From positions 1 to 64,000 of the forward strand of contig NZ_AXWW01000028.1 of NCBI RefSeq assembly GCF_000482865.1: DNA of 64,000 bases, written 5' to 3'. This document shows, piece after piece, positions 28,494 through 38,804 of the stretch (positions are counted from its first letter, which is position 1; each line of letters starts with the position of its first letter). The DNA is from Actinokineospora inagensis DSM 44258 (lineage in GTDB: Bacteria > Actinomycetota > Actinomycetes > Mycobacteriales > Pseudonocardiaceae). The notes under the pieces are model-generated. The model had not been told where the DNA came from. It made no database searches and saw nothing but the letters and a program-made list of their open reading frames with translations. The position numbers and the translations under genes were made by a program.

Positions 28494-30737
28494 TCAGGGG
28501 GACGGGTCGACCAGGGCGGCCTGGGTGATGCGGTGCAGGGGTACCCGGGTGATCTCCTCGGTCGTCGGGTCCCGGCCCTCCAGGATGCCCCCGCCGATTC
28601 GCAGCGGCTCCAGGACGCGTTGTCGGGCCACCCCGTGCGCGTCCACGAGGCCGACCCACACGGTGGTGTGCGCGCGGGCGGCTTCCTGGAGGAGGGCCAT
28701 GGTTTCCGCGGTGTTCGCCCCCGAGCCCGCCGCCGCGGTGACCGATCGGCCGCGTTTGCTGTCGGCGGCGCGGTCGCCCGCGCGCATGGTGTGGACGATG
28801 TCGGTGATCTGGTCGTCGTCCGGGGCCTTGGGGGCGGTGCGGCGGACGGCGCGGACGGGGGCCTGCACGCGGCGGCCGGTGGGGCGCAGGTCGACGACCT
28901 GGCCCTCGGCGTCCTCGGCGGCGGGGGCGAACCCGGCGGCGCGCAGGTCGTCCAGGATCTCGGTGATCGGGACGGGGCTGACCAGCACGGTCGGCGCGAT
29001 CCGGCGCAGCCGCAGGGCGACGGCGGCGGGGCTGGCGGCGACCTCGGCGATCAGCGCCGGGTCGTCGCAGCGCAGGAAGGACGCGGTGGCGCCGCCGCGG
29101 AGCCTGCCGTGCCGCCGGGCGACGTCGTCGATCAGGTAGGTGAGGGACTGGGGGACCGGGGTGCGCGAGTGGACCCGGAACAGCTCGTGCAGGTCGCCCG
29201 CGGACCGGCCCGCGTCGAGCGCCCGCCGCAGCGAGATCTCACCGACCCGGTACACGGTGGCGCTGCCCGCCGACTCGATGTCCGCGACCTCGCTGATCCG
29301 CGCCGCCAGGTGCGGCTCCAGGGGGCCGGGGGCGACGACGGTCAGGTCGGCCTGGACCAGCACGTGGTCGATCGGTTCGGGCATCACCTCGGCCATCCGC
29401 TTGGCCGACGGCGCCGTGCCCTCCTCCAGCAGCGCCCGCCCCGGTCCGCTCAACGCGCCGTGCGCCACCACGCCCAGCGCCGTCGCCTCGGCCAGCGTCC
29501 AGCGGACGATCTCGTCGCGCAGCCGCCCACCCCGGCGGGGAGCACGCCACGCCAGCAGCGCAGCGAGCTCATCCGGGTCGACGATGCCGGTACCCGCCCG
29601 CAGGTCGGCCAGGACCCGCAACACCCGACCACGCTCCAGCGGCGCGACCGGCCTGCGCAGGTCCTCCGACAGCGGCGCCAGCACCCGCTCCTTCGCGTCC
29701 CGCAGACCACCGATACCGGGCAGCCGCGGCAGGTCGAGCCACGCCGTGGCCAGCGTCGCCCACTGGTTGGCCGGGGACGCGGACTGCCACAAGTCGCTGT
29801 GCGTCGTCGGGACGTACTCGGGGTTGGCCGCCGCCTCGTTGTCGGCCACCAGCGACGCGCCGACGGCCAACTCGACCAGCAGCACCGCGTCCCGCTCCCC
29901 GATGTCCAGCGCCTTCGTGAGCTTCCGCACGTCGCGCACACCGAGCCCACCGGACTTCAACACCTGCGGCGGCTCGTCCGACCACATCCGCAGCAACGTC
30001 TGCATGTGCCGCAGGAACTCCAGGGCGGCGCCCGCCGCGGTCGAGTCGACGGCCTTGTGCGCCTTGGTCCGCGGCACCGGCTCGTCCATGACGACCGTGT
30101 CGCCGCGCAACGCCAACCCGACCTGCCGGGGCAGCTCCACCGTCGTCGCGTCCACCCGGGTCAGCAGGCCACGCGCCAGCAGCCGCTGGATCGGCGTGAC
30201 CGCCTCCGCCAACGGCAGCACGGCCGCCGCGTCCTTGGTGTTGCCGACCGGACCGACCTCGGACAGCTTGCCCAGGACGTTGCGCTCGTCCTCCGGCAGC
30301 TCCGCCACGGCCGCCCGCACGTCGACCCCGTCCAACCCGGGTGACGGCCGCCCCAGCCCCGCCGGGAACAGCCCACCCGCCTCCCGCGCGGCCGGTACCA
30401 GCGACACCCCGTCGTCATCGCCCCACGCGATCGCCAACAGCCGCAACTGCTCAACTGCCGCCGAGACTCGTTCGGGCGGTACCCCGAGATCGATCGCACC
30501 GCTCGGCACCGGCTCCTGATCGGCGCCCGCCGCCAAGAACGCGTCGAGTACCGCGAGGGTGAACGTGTCCAGCCCCTCGGCGGCGCGCGCCACCGACGCC
30601 CTGGTCGCGGCCCTGGTGGCGAGGACCGTGGAGTTCGCAGGCCGCGGCGTGGCCAGGTCGGGACGGGCGCGCAGCACCGCGGCGAGCCTGTCGTCGTCCC
30701 CCGCGCGGAGCCAGTCGGTGAGCGTGGTGCCGGACAC
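28494..30737 (-). CDS. Helicase-associated domain protein (Rv0862c-like)
   Basis: A ~747-residue Leu/Ala/Arg-rich protein of the bacterial helicase-associated family found beside XPB helicases; the C-terminal ~150 residues ([31 protein letters not shown].. [15 protein letters not shown]) match the helicase C-terminal-like domain. Probably assists DNA repair or recombination with the XPB protein encoded at 42.1 kb; in M. tuberculosis the two genes (Rv0861c, Rv0862c) are adjacent. Start is a GTG at 30737 or 30746, preceded by TATACC, consistent with a leaderless message. It is divergent from the Rv0863-like gene. Confidence 0.85.
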   Translation of the reverse strand: MSGTTLTDWLRAGDDDRLAAVLRARPDLATPRPANSTVLATRAATRASVARAAEGLDTFTLAVLDAFLAAGADQEPVPSGAIDLGVPPERVSAAVEQLRLLAIAWGDDDGVSLVPAAREAGGLFPAGLGRPSPGLDGVDVRAAVAELPEDERNVLGKLSEVGPVGNTKDAAAVLPLAEAVTPIQRLLARGLLTRVDATTVELPRQVGLALRGDTVVMDEPVPRTKAHKAVDSTAAGAALEFLRHMQTLLRMWSDEPPQVLKSGGLGVRDVRKLTKALDIGERDAVLLVELAVGASLVADNEAAANPEYVPTTHSDLWQSASPANQWATLATAWLDLPRLPGIGGLRDAKERVLAPLSEDLRRPVAPLERGRVLRVLADLRAGTGIVDPDELAALLAWRAPRRGGRLRDEIVRWTLAEATALGVVAHGALSGPGRALLEEGTAPSAKRMAEVMPEPIDHVLVQADLTVVAPGPLEPHLAARISEVADIESAGSATVYRVGEISLRRALDAGRSAGDLHELFRVHSRTPVPQSLTYLIDDVARRHGRLRGGATASFLRCDDPALIAEVAASPAAVALRLRRIAPTVLVSPVPITEILDDLRAAGFAPAAEDAEGQVVDLRPTGRRVQAPVRAVRRTAPKAPDDDQITDIVHTMRAGDRAADSKRGRSVTAAAGSGANTAETMALLQEAARAHTTVWVGLVDAHGVARQRVLEPLRIGGGILEGRDPTTEEITRVPLHRITQAALVDPSP

Positions 30738-30803
30738 CCTGACCACGGTATACGGCGACCCCGTCCAGTAACCTCGGCAGTGTTCGTGACAAGAGGAGGA
30801 CCA

Positions 30804-30986
30804 GTGGCGAAGACCGCCAAACCCGCCCGCGTCGACCCGACCTGGCGCGGCGACGACGACAACGGCTCCCACCCGGTCACCGAGCTGACCTCCGACCGCC
30901 AGGGCGCCCTCTCCCCCTTCGGGGACGTGACGTTCCCCCTGGACACGGTCCCGTACGTGCACCCGGTCACCGAGATCAACCGCTGA
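30804..30986 (+). CDS. Rv0863-like small conserved protein
   Basis: A 60-residue hydrophilic protein ([36 protein letters not shown]) with an internal HPVTE motif repeated at both ends. It resembles the small protein encoded beside the helicase-associated gene in many actinobacteria (Rv0863). The GTG at 30804 follows AGAGGAGGA. TAACCT at 30769-30774 may be its -10. Function unknown. Confidence 0.8.
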   Translation: MAKTAKPARVDPTWRGDDDNGSHPVTELTSDRQGALSPFGDVTFPLDTVPYVHPVTEINR

Positions 30987-30993
30987 CCACCCC

Positions 30994-31029
30994 GTCCTTG
31001 AGGCCGCCCGCCCACGCGGCCTCAAGGAC
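30994..31029. terminator. Terminator hairpin after Rv0863-like gene
   Basis: A perfect 14-bp stem GTCCTTGAGGCCGC / GCGGCCTCAAGGAC with an 8-base loop, seven bases after the stop codon. Confidence 0.88.
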
Positions 31030-31230
31030 CCCCTTCGCCTCTTCGGTGCTCGCTCCGCCGTGCCTACAGACCCCCGGCACAATCACCCCAGCGTCGCCGC
31101 ACCCCCGATAGCCACGGGGCGTCTTCACCCTCAACGCCGTGTCTTGTCTCCGGCAGCCATGGGCGGACTTGACCACTTGGTCGTCCCCACCCACCGCCTT
31201 GCCCCGCGACCTCTTACCCCCACCAACGCC

Positions 31231-31301
31231 CTTAGCGCACCCCCCGGGCGCAGCCCGGCCCCCACCCTCACCGGGGGGCGTCCCCGAGGCCAGTCTACCG
31301 G
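31231..31301. repeat. Dispersed two-hairpin repeat R1, copy 2
   Basis: Second copy of the element at 16911-16984, same orientation, with both hairpins and the CCAGTCTACCGG end kept. It lies in the 580-bp gap between the Rv0863-like gene and the conservon; nothing else in that gap looks like a gene. Confidence 0.75.
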
Positions 31302-31336
31302 CTGACAAGGGCAGGGGCGAGGGGCGTTGGGCAGGC

Positions 31337-31352
31337 TGTGGATAACTTGGCG
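31337..31352. repeat. DnaA-box-like TGTGGATAA with shared flank, copy 2
   Basis: TGTGGATAACTTGGCG, identical to 17037-17052 and again just downstream of an R1 repeat. Confidence 0.6.
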
Positions 31353-31524
31353 GAGAAACCGCAGGTCGCTGGAATTCCGCCCGGAAAGATCATGCTTGTG
31401 GTGGGAAGCGTTTCTCAGAACGTCGGACAGGGCGGTCGGGCGCAACGACCTCCCCGGTGATGACGGCTCGCACCGGCACCACCGGTGTGCTGCTGCCCCA
31501 CGAAATGTGGTGCGGAAACGGGCA

Positions 31525-31552
31525 ACGGCCCCCGGGAGAACCCGAGGGCCGT
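31525..31552. terminator. Terminator hairpin after the conservon
   Basis: ACGGCCCCCGGG and CCCGAGGGCCGT form a 12-bp stem with one mismatch and an AGAA loop, 16 bases beyond the cvnD stop on the minus strand. Confidence 0.75.
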
Positions 31553-31567
31553 CGATGCGGCGAACGT

Positions 31568-32173
31568 TCAGACGGCGCGGGACATGCGTTGGTGCATGGC
31601 GTGCTCGACCAGGGTGATCAGGGTTTCCTTGGTGGAGTCGCGGTCGCGGGCGTCGGTGGTGACGATGGGGACGGAGGGTTCCACGGTGAGGGCCTCGCGG
31701 ACGTCCTCGATGCGGTGGTGCAGGACGCGGTCGAAGCAGTTGAGCGCGATCACGTAGGGCAGGCCGCGGTCCTCGAAGAAGTCGATGGAGGCGAAGGCGT
31801 CCGCTAACCGGCGGGTGTCGACCAGGACGATGGCGCCGATCGCGCCGCGGACCAGGTCGTCCCACATGAACCAGAAGCGGTGCTGGCCTGGGGTGCCGAA
31901 CAGGTACAGGATCAGGTCGGAGTCCAGCGACACGCGGCCGAAGTCCATCGCGACGGTGGTGGTGACCTTGTTCGGGGTCGACGACAGGTCGTCGACGTCG
32001 ACGCTGGCCTCGGTCATGACGGCCTCGGTGGTCAGCGGGACGATCTCCGAGACCGACCCGACCAGGGTCGTCTTGCCCACGCCGAACCCACCGGCCACGA
32101 CGATCTTCGCCGAGGTGGTCGGCTGCGGGGCAGCGCCGCGCGCGCTGAGAGGACTAGAGCCTGCGGAGCCCAC
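31568..32173 (-). CDS. cvnD: Conservon GTPase-like protein (CvnD)
   Basis: A 201-residue small Ras-like ATP/GTP-binding protein, fourth gene of a cvnABCD conservon. The P-loop GGFGVGKTT (residues 28-36), the TVAMDFG switch region, LFGTPGQHRFW (G3) and NCFD (G4-like, NKxD variant) are visible. In Streptomyces such proteins form a membrane-associated complex with the kinase and roadblock partners, resembling eukaryotic G-protein signalling. The GTG at 32173 lies 20 bp inside the DUF742 gene; the longer frame is not needed. Confidence 0.92.
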   Translation of the reverse strand: MGSAGSSPLSARGAAPQPTTSAKIVVAGGFGVGKTTLVGSVSEIVPLTTEAVMTEASVDVDDLSSTPNKVTTTVAMDFGRVSLDSDLILYLFGTPGQHRFWFMWDDLVRGAIGAIVLVDTRRLADAFASIDFFEDRGLPYVIALNCFDRVLHHRIEDVREALTVEPSVPIVTTDARDRDSTKETLITLVEHAMHQRMSRAV

Positions 32174-32861
32174 TGAGCACCCTTTCCATGAATTCGATCG
32201 ACGGCCGGTCACCCACGACCATGCCGCTCTGGTGGATCGAGACGAGGCCCATGCCCGCCATGTCGCCGATCAGGACCCTGGCCACCCCCAGCGGCAGCCG
32301 CAGGTGGGCGGCGACCTCGGCGACCGACCGGGTGTCCAGGCACAGGCCGCAGATGGACCTGTGCTCCGGGCGGACCGCGGCGTCGGGCAGCCTGCCCCGG
32401 TCGCTGGTGGAGACCAATGCCTCGATCGCGAGATCGTAGTCGGACCGGGTGCGGCCGCCGGTCTTGGTGTACGGGCGGACCAGGGACCCGGTCTCGTGCG
32501 GGGCGGGCTCGTCCGGGTCGGGTTCCGGCTCGAGCTCGACGGCCGGGATCTCCTTGCTGTCCCAGTCGGACTGGGCCGGGATGCCGGGGTCGCCGTAGAG
32601 GGTGGCGCTCGGCCCGCCGAACAGCCTGGCCCGGAACCCGTCGATGTCGAACCGGTTCGGCGGGTCGCCGAGGCCGGGTTCGGACAGCTCGTCCCACCCT
32701 CGTTCGGTCATCTCCGGCAGCCTCCGCTCGGGCTCGTCAACAAGCTGGTCCCGGGGGTGTTCGGTGTCCGGGGCACCGTAGGCGGCGTCCGGCTCGAACA
32801 GGTCCCGATAGGAGAAGTCGTCCTCGGTCCGTCTGCCCGCTGGTCTGCGGCCCGTGCTCAT
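32154..32861 (-). CDS. cvnC: Conservon DUF742 protein (CvnC)
   Basis: A 235-residue protein. The last ~115 residues are the DUF742 winged-helix-like domain (SLVRPYTKTGGRTRSDYDLAIEALVST.. CGLCLDTRSVAEVAAHLRLPLGVARVLIGDMAG.. RPSIEFMERVLSGLRRL). The first ~120 residues are an acidic, Pro-rich extension that is long compared with typical ~120-residue CvnC proteins and probably disordered. Overlaps cvnD by 20 bp; lies 30 bp after cvnB. Confidence 0.92.
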   Translation of the reverse strand: MSTGRRPAGRRTEDDFSYRDLFEPDAAYGAPDTEHPRDQLVDEPERRLPEMTERGWDELSEPGLGDPPNRFDIDGFRARLFGGPSATLYGDPGIPAQSDWDSKEIPAVELEPEPDPDEPAPHETGSLVRPYTKTGGRTRSDYDLAIEALVSTSDRGRLPDAAVRPEHRSICGLCLDTRSVAEVAAHLRLPLGVARVLIGDMAGMGLVSIHQSGMVVGDRPSIEFMERVLSGLRRL

Positions 32862-32891
32862 CGCGTCGTCACCCCGCCGTTCCGCCCGGTC

Positions 32892-33317
32892 TTACCTGCG
32901 TTGCGAGCCCTGGAGCTGCGCGCGCAGCTCCGGGGTCATCTGCTGGCCGACCCGCTCGACGAGGAGGGTCATCTCGTAGGCGACCAGCCCGATGTCGCAG
33001 TTGGGCGCGGCGAGCACGGCCAGGCAGGAGCCGTCGGAGATGGACATGAGGAACAGGTAGCCGCGGTCCATCTCGACCACGGTCTGGTTCACCCCGCCCG
33101 CCTCGAAGCACCTCGCGGCCCCGGCGGTGAGGCTGACCAGGCCGGAGGCGACCGCGGACAACTGCTCGGCGCGGTCGCGGGGCAGCCCCTGCGAACCGGC
33201 CAGCAGCAACCCGTCGGCGGACACCACCACGGCGTGCGCGACGCCAGGGACCTGTCGGACAAAGTCGGTGATGAGCCACCCGAAGCTTCCGGGCTGCTGT
33301 ACGGACGCGGTTGTCAC
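32892..33317 (-). CDS. cvnB: Conservon roadblock/LC7 protein (CvnB)
   Basis: A 141-residue roadblock/LC7-fold protein ([68 protein letters not shown]). It likely acts as a partner or GTPase-activating factor for the CvnD protein. GTG start overlaps the cvnA stop by 4 bp. Confidence 0.94.
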   Translation of the reverse strand: MTTASVQQPGSFGWLITDFVRQVPGVAHAVVVSADGLLLAGSQGLPRDRAEQLSAVASGLVSLTAGAARCFEAGGVNQTVVEMDRGYLFLMSISDGSCLAVLAAPNCDIGLVAYEMTLLVERVGQQMTPELRAQLQGSQRR

Positions 33318-36300
33318 TCCTGCTCCTCGTCTTGGCGGCTCTCGTCTGAACCGGTCTGGTCACCAGCGTAGGCGTCGATCAAGGCGTGCCTGCCCCGACG
33401 GACCCCCTGCTGGAAGCTGGACATGCGGCCGCGGATGGCGTCGGCCGAGCGGGGCGGTAGCGCGGGCACGGCGGGTTGCTCCGCCGTGGTCTCCCGCGGA
33501 CCGGCCGACCCGGGCACCAGGTGCGCCTTGGGGACGCGCTTGGGCAGGCCCGCGGTGGTGATGGTGTCCGCGGTCGTGTCCAGCAGTGCGCGGGCGCGCT
33601 GCCAGCCGTCGTCGCCCGGCGAGCGCCAGGCGTCGACCTCGGGTTCAGGTTCGGGTTCGGGCTCCTCGGCCGGTACCGGCTCGACGTGCCCGGTGAGCTC
33701 GGCCTCGGTCTCGGGTTGGACCTCGGGGTGCACCGGGGCCACGGCGACGGCTTCCGGCTCGACCGGCTCGATGGTCTCCTCGGGGACGAGGTGGCCGTTG
33801 GTGACCGGGGTGGAGCCGGTGTCGCCCGCCTCGAACCACTGCGACAGCACGGCCTCGTAGATCGGCAGCCGCTCGGTGGGGGCGTCGATGGACCGGTCGA
33901 CCTCGCGGGGGGTGACCGGGGTGTGCGGCACGGCGCCGTTGCGGGCCTCGTGCCGGGGCGGGTCCTCCGGCTCGGGGAGCGGGAGGCCGAACAGGGAGCC
34001 GGTGACGGCGTTGTCGACCAGGTGCCCGTTGAGCCGGGACCGGATCTCCTCGGGGGACGCGGGCGGGCCCCAGCCGCCGGTGTCCTCGGGGCTGCCGTCG
34101 CGGGCGAACGCGGCCGGGTCGAACGCCGGGTACCCGGCGACCTCCTCGCCCGCGCGGTCGACCTGGGAGTCGCCGACCGGGGCCGCGGTGTCCGGGCGGG
34201 ACCGGGGCATGCTGCCGGTGAAGGCGCCCGCGATGCCGCTGGCCTTGGCCGCGGTGTCGCCGAGGCTGGGGGTCTGGGCGACGATGCTGGTCGGCTGGGC
34301 CGAGCTGGAGGTCTGGACCAGGTTGGCCGGGACGGTGATCCGGGCGATCAGGCCGCCCTCGATGTCCTCGTTGTCGCGCAGCCTGACCTTGATGTCGTGC
34401 CGCTTGGCCAGCCGGGCGACCACGTACAGACCCATCCGCCTTGTCACCGCGACGTCGATGTCCGGCGGGTCGGCGAGGCGGCCGTTGGCGGTCTCGATCT
34501 CCTCGTCGCTCATGCCGACGCCGGAGTCGGTGATCTGGATGGCCAGTTCCTTCTTGCGGGTGACGGCCATCCGCACGTAGACCTTCTTCTCCGGCTCGGA
34601 GAACGAGGTCGCGTTGTCCAGCAGCTCGGCGATGAGGTGGACCAGGTCGGAGACCGCGCGGCCCTGCACCGACACCTCGGGGGCGGAGAGAACGTCGATC
34701 CTGGCGTACTGCTCGACCTCGGAGACGGCCGCGCCGACGACCTCGGCGGCGGGCACCGGCCGGGACAACTGGCGGGACAGGCCGGAACCGGAGAGCACCA
34801 GCAGCGACTCGGAGTTGCGCCGCATCCGGGTGGCGAGGTGGTCGAGCTCGAAGAGGCTGGCGAGCTGGTCGGGGTCCTGCTCGTCCTGCTCCAGCCGGTC
34901 GATCAGCGACAACTGGCGCTCGACCAGGGTCTGCGACCGGCGGGACAGGTTGACGAAGATCGAGTTGATGTTGTCGCGCAGCAGGGCCTGCTCGGTCGCC
35001 ATCCGGACCGCCTGGTCGTGCACCGCGTCGAAGGAGCGGGCCAGTTGACCGGTCTCCTCGCGGGTGAACACCGGCACCGGCTCCACCGCGTTCTTCGACG
35101 CCTCGACCGGGTCGGGGTCGGCGAGGATGCGCTGCACCGTCTCCGGCAGCCGCCGGTTCGCCACGTCCAGGGCGTCGCGGCGCAGCACGCGCAGCGGCAC
35201 CAGCAGCGAGCGGGACACGATGAAGGTGACGACGAGGGCGATCAGGATCGCGGCGAGCACGATCATGGCGTCCCGCCAGGCGTTGGCCTTGGCGTCGTCG
35301 GCGGACTGGCTGGCCAGGGTGCGCAGCTTGCCCAGCAGCGTCACCTCGACCTTCTGCAGCGCGGTCGCGGTGGCCTTGGCGTCCGCGGTGAGCTGGTCCA
35401 TCTGGATGCCGAGGTCGCCGCCGGTGGGCGACTCGGCGCGGACGAACGCGGTCTGCTTGATCCGCTCCCGGTCGTCGACCTCGGCGCCGGAGAAGGTGTC
35501 CGAGAAGAACTGCGCCTCGCTGACGTCGGCGTTGGCCCGGAAGGTGGCGATCGAGGCGTTGTAGCTGGCCTCGGCGGCACGGGCCTGGTCGAGCATGCTC
35601 GACGGGAAGGCGTTGCGGGCGCCCGCGATGAGCAGGATGGCGTTCTGGCGGCCCAGGTACTCCTTGGCCTCGACGATGCTCAGCGAGGCGGCGGCCAGCC
35701 GGGCGATCTCGGGCTGGGCCAGCGACGAGGTGAACTCGGAGCCCGCGGCCAGCACGTTCTCCAGCAGCGCGGTGTAGGACTGGTAGACGCCGACGTCCGG
35801 GTAGAGGCTCGACAGCGCGGCCGAGCGCACCGCGTCGACCGCCTCCAGCCGGGTGGCCAGCGAGGCGAGCAGGTCGGCGTTGGTGGTGGAGACCTTCGTC
35901 ACGGCCTGCTTGAGGCGGGTGAGGGTGGCGTTGGTCTTCTGGATCTGCCCCTGCACCGGGGCGGTGTCACCGGTGCGGCCGCCCGCGACGAACGCGACCA
36001 TGACGTTGCGCTCGCTTTGCATCTCGTGCACGAGGGCGACGACGTCGAGGGTCGCGGTGACGCTGGTGGCGGCCTGGTCGAAGGTGTCGGCCCGGTCGAG
36101 TTCGTTGGTCGCGCGCAGCACGCCCAACGCGACCGCGGTGATGACCGGGACGAGCAGCACCGCGACGAGCTTGGTCCGCAGCCGCCAGTTGCGCAGCCGC
36201 CACCGCGAGCCGCCCTCCACGGTCTTGCGACCGGAGGGCCTCGGGGCGGGGGGCGCGCCTGCGTCTAGTTCGGACACGGCGGCACCACCGTCTTTCCCTG

Positions 36301-36343
36301 GGCCTGAGTGCACCCCAGTGGTGTGGTCGGGCACAGCCAGCAC
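33314..36343 (-). CDS. cvnA: Conservon sensor histidine kinase (CvnA) with NIT domain
   Basis: A ~1009-residue membrane sensor. A short N-tail precedes TM1 (~55-77), then an extracellular nitrate/nitrite-sensing-like NIT domain (~80-360, with [17 protein letters not shown]), TM2 (~365-390), HAMP, a helical dimerisation segment ([20 protein letters not shown].. [13 protein letters not shown]) and an HATPase_c domain ([22 protein letters not shown]). The last ~320 residues are acidic and low complexity. First gene of the operon. GTG 36343 is followed by other in-frame GTGs; the one nine codons or fewer downstream may be used. Confidence 0.93.
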   Translation of the reverse strand: MLAVPDHTTGVHSGPGKDGGAAVSELDAGAPPAPRPSGRKTVEGGSRWRLRNWRLRTKLVAVLLVPVITAVALGVLRATNELDRADTFDQAATSVTATLDVVALVHEMQSERNVMVAFVAGGRTGDTAPVQGQIQKTNATLTRLKQAVTKVSTTNADLLASLATRLEAVDAVRSAALSSLYPDVGVYQSYTALLENVLAAGSEFTSSLAQPEIARLAAASLSIVEAKEYLGRQNAILLIAGARNAFPSSMLDQARAAEASYNASIATFRANADVSEAQFFSDTFSGAEVDDRERIKQTAFVRAESPTGGDLGIQMDQLTADAKATATALQKVEVTLLGKLRTLASQSADDAKANAWRDAMIVLAAILIALVVTFIVSRSLLVPLRVLRRDALDVANRRLPETVQRILADPDPVEASKNAVEPVPVFTREETGQLARSFDAVHDQAVRMATEQALLRDNINSIFVNLSRRSQTLVERQLSLIDRLEQDEQDPDQLASLFELDHLATRMRRNSESLLVLSGSGLSRQLSRPVPAAEVVGAAVSEVEQYARIDVLSAPEVSVQGRAVSDLVHLIAELLDNATSFSEPEKKVYVRMAVTRKKELAIQITDSGVGMSDEEIETANGRLADPPDIDVAVTRRMGLYVVARLAKRHDIKVRLRDNEDIEGGLIARITVPANLVQTSSSAQPTSIVAQTPSLGDTAAKASGIAGAFTGSMPRSRPDTAAPVGDSQVDRAGEEVAGYPAFDPAAFARDGSPEDTGGWGPPASPEEIRSRLNGHLVDNAVTGSLFGLPLPEPEDPPRHEARNGAVPHTPVTPREVDRSIDAPTERLPIYEAVLSQWFEAGDTGSTPVTNGHLVPEETIEPVEPEAVAVAPVHPEVQPETEAELTGHVEPVPAEEPEPEPEPEVDAWRSPGDDGWQRARALLDTTADTITTAGLPKRVPKAHLVPGSAGPRETTAEQPAVPALPPRSADAIRGRMSSFQQGVRRGRHALIDAYAGDQTGSDESRQDEEQE

Positions 36344-36827
36344 ACTCCCTGCATCTGAGCCAGTAGCCCGTTACCCAGCAGGCCTGCTCCAACGGACAGC
36401 TACCCCAGTGAAGGACGCGGCACGTCGCGGACGCTCGGTGCGTGGCGCGGCTGCCCGCAAGATGTCGGACCGGGAGGGTCCAACGTTACTCGCGACCATG
36501 GCGCCAGCTCTCCCCTACCGCTCGGTTGAGCGCCTCACTGTGTGGACACAGAAGGTAGCGAACTCTCCGTCACGATGTAACCCTTACAGGGCATCATCAC
36601 AGCCAGTATCCGCTAGTTAGCCCCGGCAACATTTCATCAGGGTGATGTTGTGGTGGTTTTCCCCATGTTCACCATCGTCCATATGGATGAGCAATCTCTA
36701 ACCATCCCGATGTTCAGCTACCGACTGTAACCCCAGGTCAGGGCGGCCGCAGAGTTCCCCCACTTGGCTCAACAGGACCGCCCGAATCAGTGAGAGAGTT
36801 CACCGCAAGGCATCTTGTGCGCACTCA
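36344..36827. other. 484-bp non-coding region, less GC-rich
   Basis: Divergent promoter region of cvnA and the ABC transporter operon. It is clearly more AT-rich than its surroundings, especially 36580-36760. An imperfect dyad around CATCA-GGG-TGATG (36636-36648) is the only symmetry seen. No open frame with plausible start and codon usage, no tRNA and no known riboswitch was recognised. Confidence 0.5.
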
Positions 36828-36857
36828 TTGTGACTTGCACCCCTTGGTCTCTAGAGT
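36828..36857 (+). promoter_or_regulatory. Possible promoter of the ABC transporter operon
   Basis: TTGTGA (36828-36833) and TAGAGT (36852-36857) are separated by 18 bases and lie ~70 bases before the substrate-binding protein ATG. GACTTGCACCC occurs twice, at 36832 and 36881, flanking the expected start of transcription, and could be an operator pair. Confidence 0.4.
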
Positions 36858-36929
36858 GCGTCCTTGGTTCCGCAGGGGGACTTGCACCCACCTCGACAAA
36901 TACCGACCTCCTACGAGGAGAGGCTCCAA

Positions 36930-37985
36930 ATGCTTCGACGCGTTGCCACCAGACGGACCGCCGGGGTCCGTCTGCCGATCGCCGCTCTCGCCTTGACCCT
37001 GTTCGCCACGCTCAGCGGCTGCGGTCTGCTCGGCGGCGATGACTCGGGGTCGCCCTCCGGGCAGAACAACAGCGGCACCGGCGCGGTGGAGAAGGCCAAG
37101 ATCAAGGTCGGCGTGCTGCCGGTCGTGGACGTCGCCCCGTTCTACCGGGCCATCGAGCAGGGCTACTTCAAGGAGCAGGGCCTCGACGTCGAGCCGGTCG
37201 TCGAGGCGAGCGGCGCGGCGTCGATCAACGCGGTGCTCAGCGGTGACATCGACATCGCGTTCTCGTCCTACCCGGCACCGCTGCTCGCGCAGAGCCGCAA
37301 GTTCGCCGACTTCAAGATCGTCGCGGACGCGCTGGCCGCCAAGCCCGGTCACATCGTGGTCGTCGCGCCGCCGAACTCGCCGCTGAAGAAGGCCACCGAC
37401 GCCCCGGGCAAGCGGATCGCGATCACCGCCCGCAACACCATGACCGACCTGGCGCCGATGTCGGTGCTCAAGACCCAGAACGTCGACTACACCCAGATCC
37501 AGTGGCGCGAGATGAACTTCCCGGACATGATCCCGGCGATGCAGCGCGGTGACGTCGACGGCGCCGTGGTCGTGGAGCCGTGGGTGACCACCGCGGAGAA
37601 GAAGCTCGGCGCGATCCCGGTGTTCGACGGCGCGTCCGGCCCGACCGCCGAGATGCCGATGTCCGGTTACGTCGCCATCGGCGGCCAGGGCAAGTTCGCC
37701 ACCACCAGCCCGAACACCGTGGCCGCGTTCCAGCGCGCGCTGGCCAAGGCGCAGGCGGAGGCCACCGACCGGTCCAAGGTGGAGCCGATGTTCGTCAAGT
37801 ACGCGAAGATCGACGCCGAGACCGCGAAGCTGGTCACCATCGCCACCTACTCGACCTCGCTCGAGGCGAACCGGATCCAGCGGGTGGCGAACCTGATGGA
37901 GGAGTTCGGCGTGATCAAGGGGCACCTGGACGTGTCCACGATGATCGTCAACGGCAACAGCGGCAACTCGGCGGGCAACAAGTAG
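36930..37985 (+). CDS. NitT/TauT-type ABC transporter substrate-binding lipoprotein
   Basis: A 351-residue exported lipoprotein (signal peptide, lipobox LSGCG, Ser/Gly-rich spacer to ~residue 52) of the NMT1/SsuA-like periplasmic-binding fold: IKVGVLPVVDVAPFYRAIEQGYFKEQGLDV, GDIDIAFSSYPAPLLA, GDVDGAVVVEPWV. Ligands of this class include sulfonates, nitrate, pyrimidine precursors and aromatic acids; none can be chosen here. The ATG follows GAGGAGAGG. First gene of a four-gene transporter operon. Confidence 0.92.
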   Translation: MLRRVATRRTAGVRLPIAALALTLFATLSGCGLLGGDDSGSPSGQNNSGTGAVEKAKIKVGVLPVVDVAPFYRAIEQGYFKEQGLDVEPVVEASGAASINAVLSGDIDIAFSSYPAPLLAQSRKFADFKIVADALAAKPGHIVVVAPPNSPLKKATDAPGKRIAITARNTMTDLAPMSVLKTQNVDYTQIQWREMNFPDMIPAMQRGDVDGAVVVEPWVTTAEKKLGAIPVFDGASGPTAEMPMSGYVAIGGQGKFATTSPNTVAAFQRALAKAQAEATDRSKVEPMFVKYAKIDAETAKLVTIATYSTSLEANRIQRVANLMEEFGVIKGHLDVSTMIVNGNSGNSAGNK

Positions 37986-37995
37986 GTCTGGAGGC

Positions 37996-38017
37996 GGGCT
38001 CCCCGCCGGGGGAGCCC
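37996..38017 (+). terminator. Intra-operon hairpin after the binding protein gene
   Basis: GGGCTCCCC and GGGGAGCCC form a 9-bp stem with a short loop in the 42-bp gap before the first permease gene. Such hairpins often stabilise the binding-protein message or reduce read-through, giving more binding protein than permease. Confidence 0.6.
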
Positions 38018-38027
38018 ACACATCACC

Positions 38028-38804
38028 GTGAGCGGAGCTCCCCGGGTGCCCGCGAGCCTGATCGGTCTGGCCGGCTTCTTCGCCGTGTGGGAAGTCGCCA
38101 GCCGGACCGATCTCGTTCCGGAGTACTACCTACCGCCGCCGAGTGTCGTGCTGCCCAAGCTGGTCAGCCTCCTCGGCGACCCCGAGTTCGTGCGGGCGGC
38201 GGTGGCGACGTTCGCCGCCACCGTCCTCGCCCTGGTCATCGCGACGCTGGTCGCGGTACCGGCTGGACTGATTCTAGGAAGCGTACCGCCGGTCCGGCGG
38301 GCCGTGATGACCCTTGTCGAGTTCCTGCGACCGATCCCGTCGGTCGCCCTGATCCCGTTGGCCCTGCTGACCTTCGGCACCGGCCCGGACACCAAGGTCG
38401 CGCTCGCCGTCTACGGCGCGGTGTGGCCGATCCTGTTCAACACCATGTACGCGCTCGACGAGGTCGACCCGCTGCACGTCGAGACGGCTCGGGCGTTCGG
38501 CAGCGGCCGGGTGGCCGTGCTGGCCAGGGTCGCCCTGCCCAGCGCGGCGCCGTTCGTGCTCACCGGCGTCCGGCTCTCGTTCGCGATCGCGCTGGGCGTG
38601 GTGATCAGCACCGAGCTGTTCTCCGGCGGCACGGTCGGCCTCGGCCAGGTCGTGCAGGTGGCCAGCGGCGGCGGCCTCAACATGGACACCGTGCTGGCGG
38701 GCACCGTCCTGGCCGGACTGATCGGTTTCGGCGCCAACGCCGGTCTGGAGTGGTCGCACCGCAAGCTGTTCGCGTGGAACCTGCCCAGGGGCGGTGACAA
38801 GTGA
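38028..38804 (+). CDS. ABC transporter permease, NitT/TauT type (1)
   Basis: A 258-residue inner-membrane permease with about six helices and the BPD_transp_1 EAA-like loop (HVETARAFGSGRVAVLARVALPSAAPFVLTGVRL) that contacts the ATPase. GTG start. Its stop overlaps the next permease start by 4 bp. The two different permeases suggest a heterodimeric channel. Confidence 0.92.
   Translation: MSGAPRVPASLIGLAGFFAVWEVASRTDLVPEYYLPPPSVVLPKLVSLLGDPEFVRAAVATFAATVLALVIATLVAVPAGLILGSVPPVRRAVMTLVEFLRPIPSVALIPLALLTFGTGPDTKVALAVYGAVWPILFNTMYALDEVDPLHVETARAFGSGRVAVLARVALPSAAPFVLTGVRLSFAIALGVVISTELFSGGTVGLGQVVQVASGGGLNMDTVLAGTVLAGLIGFGANAGLEWSHRKLFAWNLPRGGDK

Noticed and set aside
28207-28659. Open frame of 150 codons on the minus strand between malic enzyme and the helicase-associated gene
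   Set aside because: Covers repeat R3 and the end of the next gene; no ribosome site and no conserved sequence.
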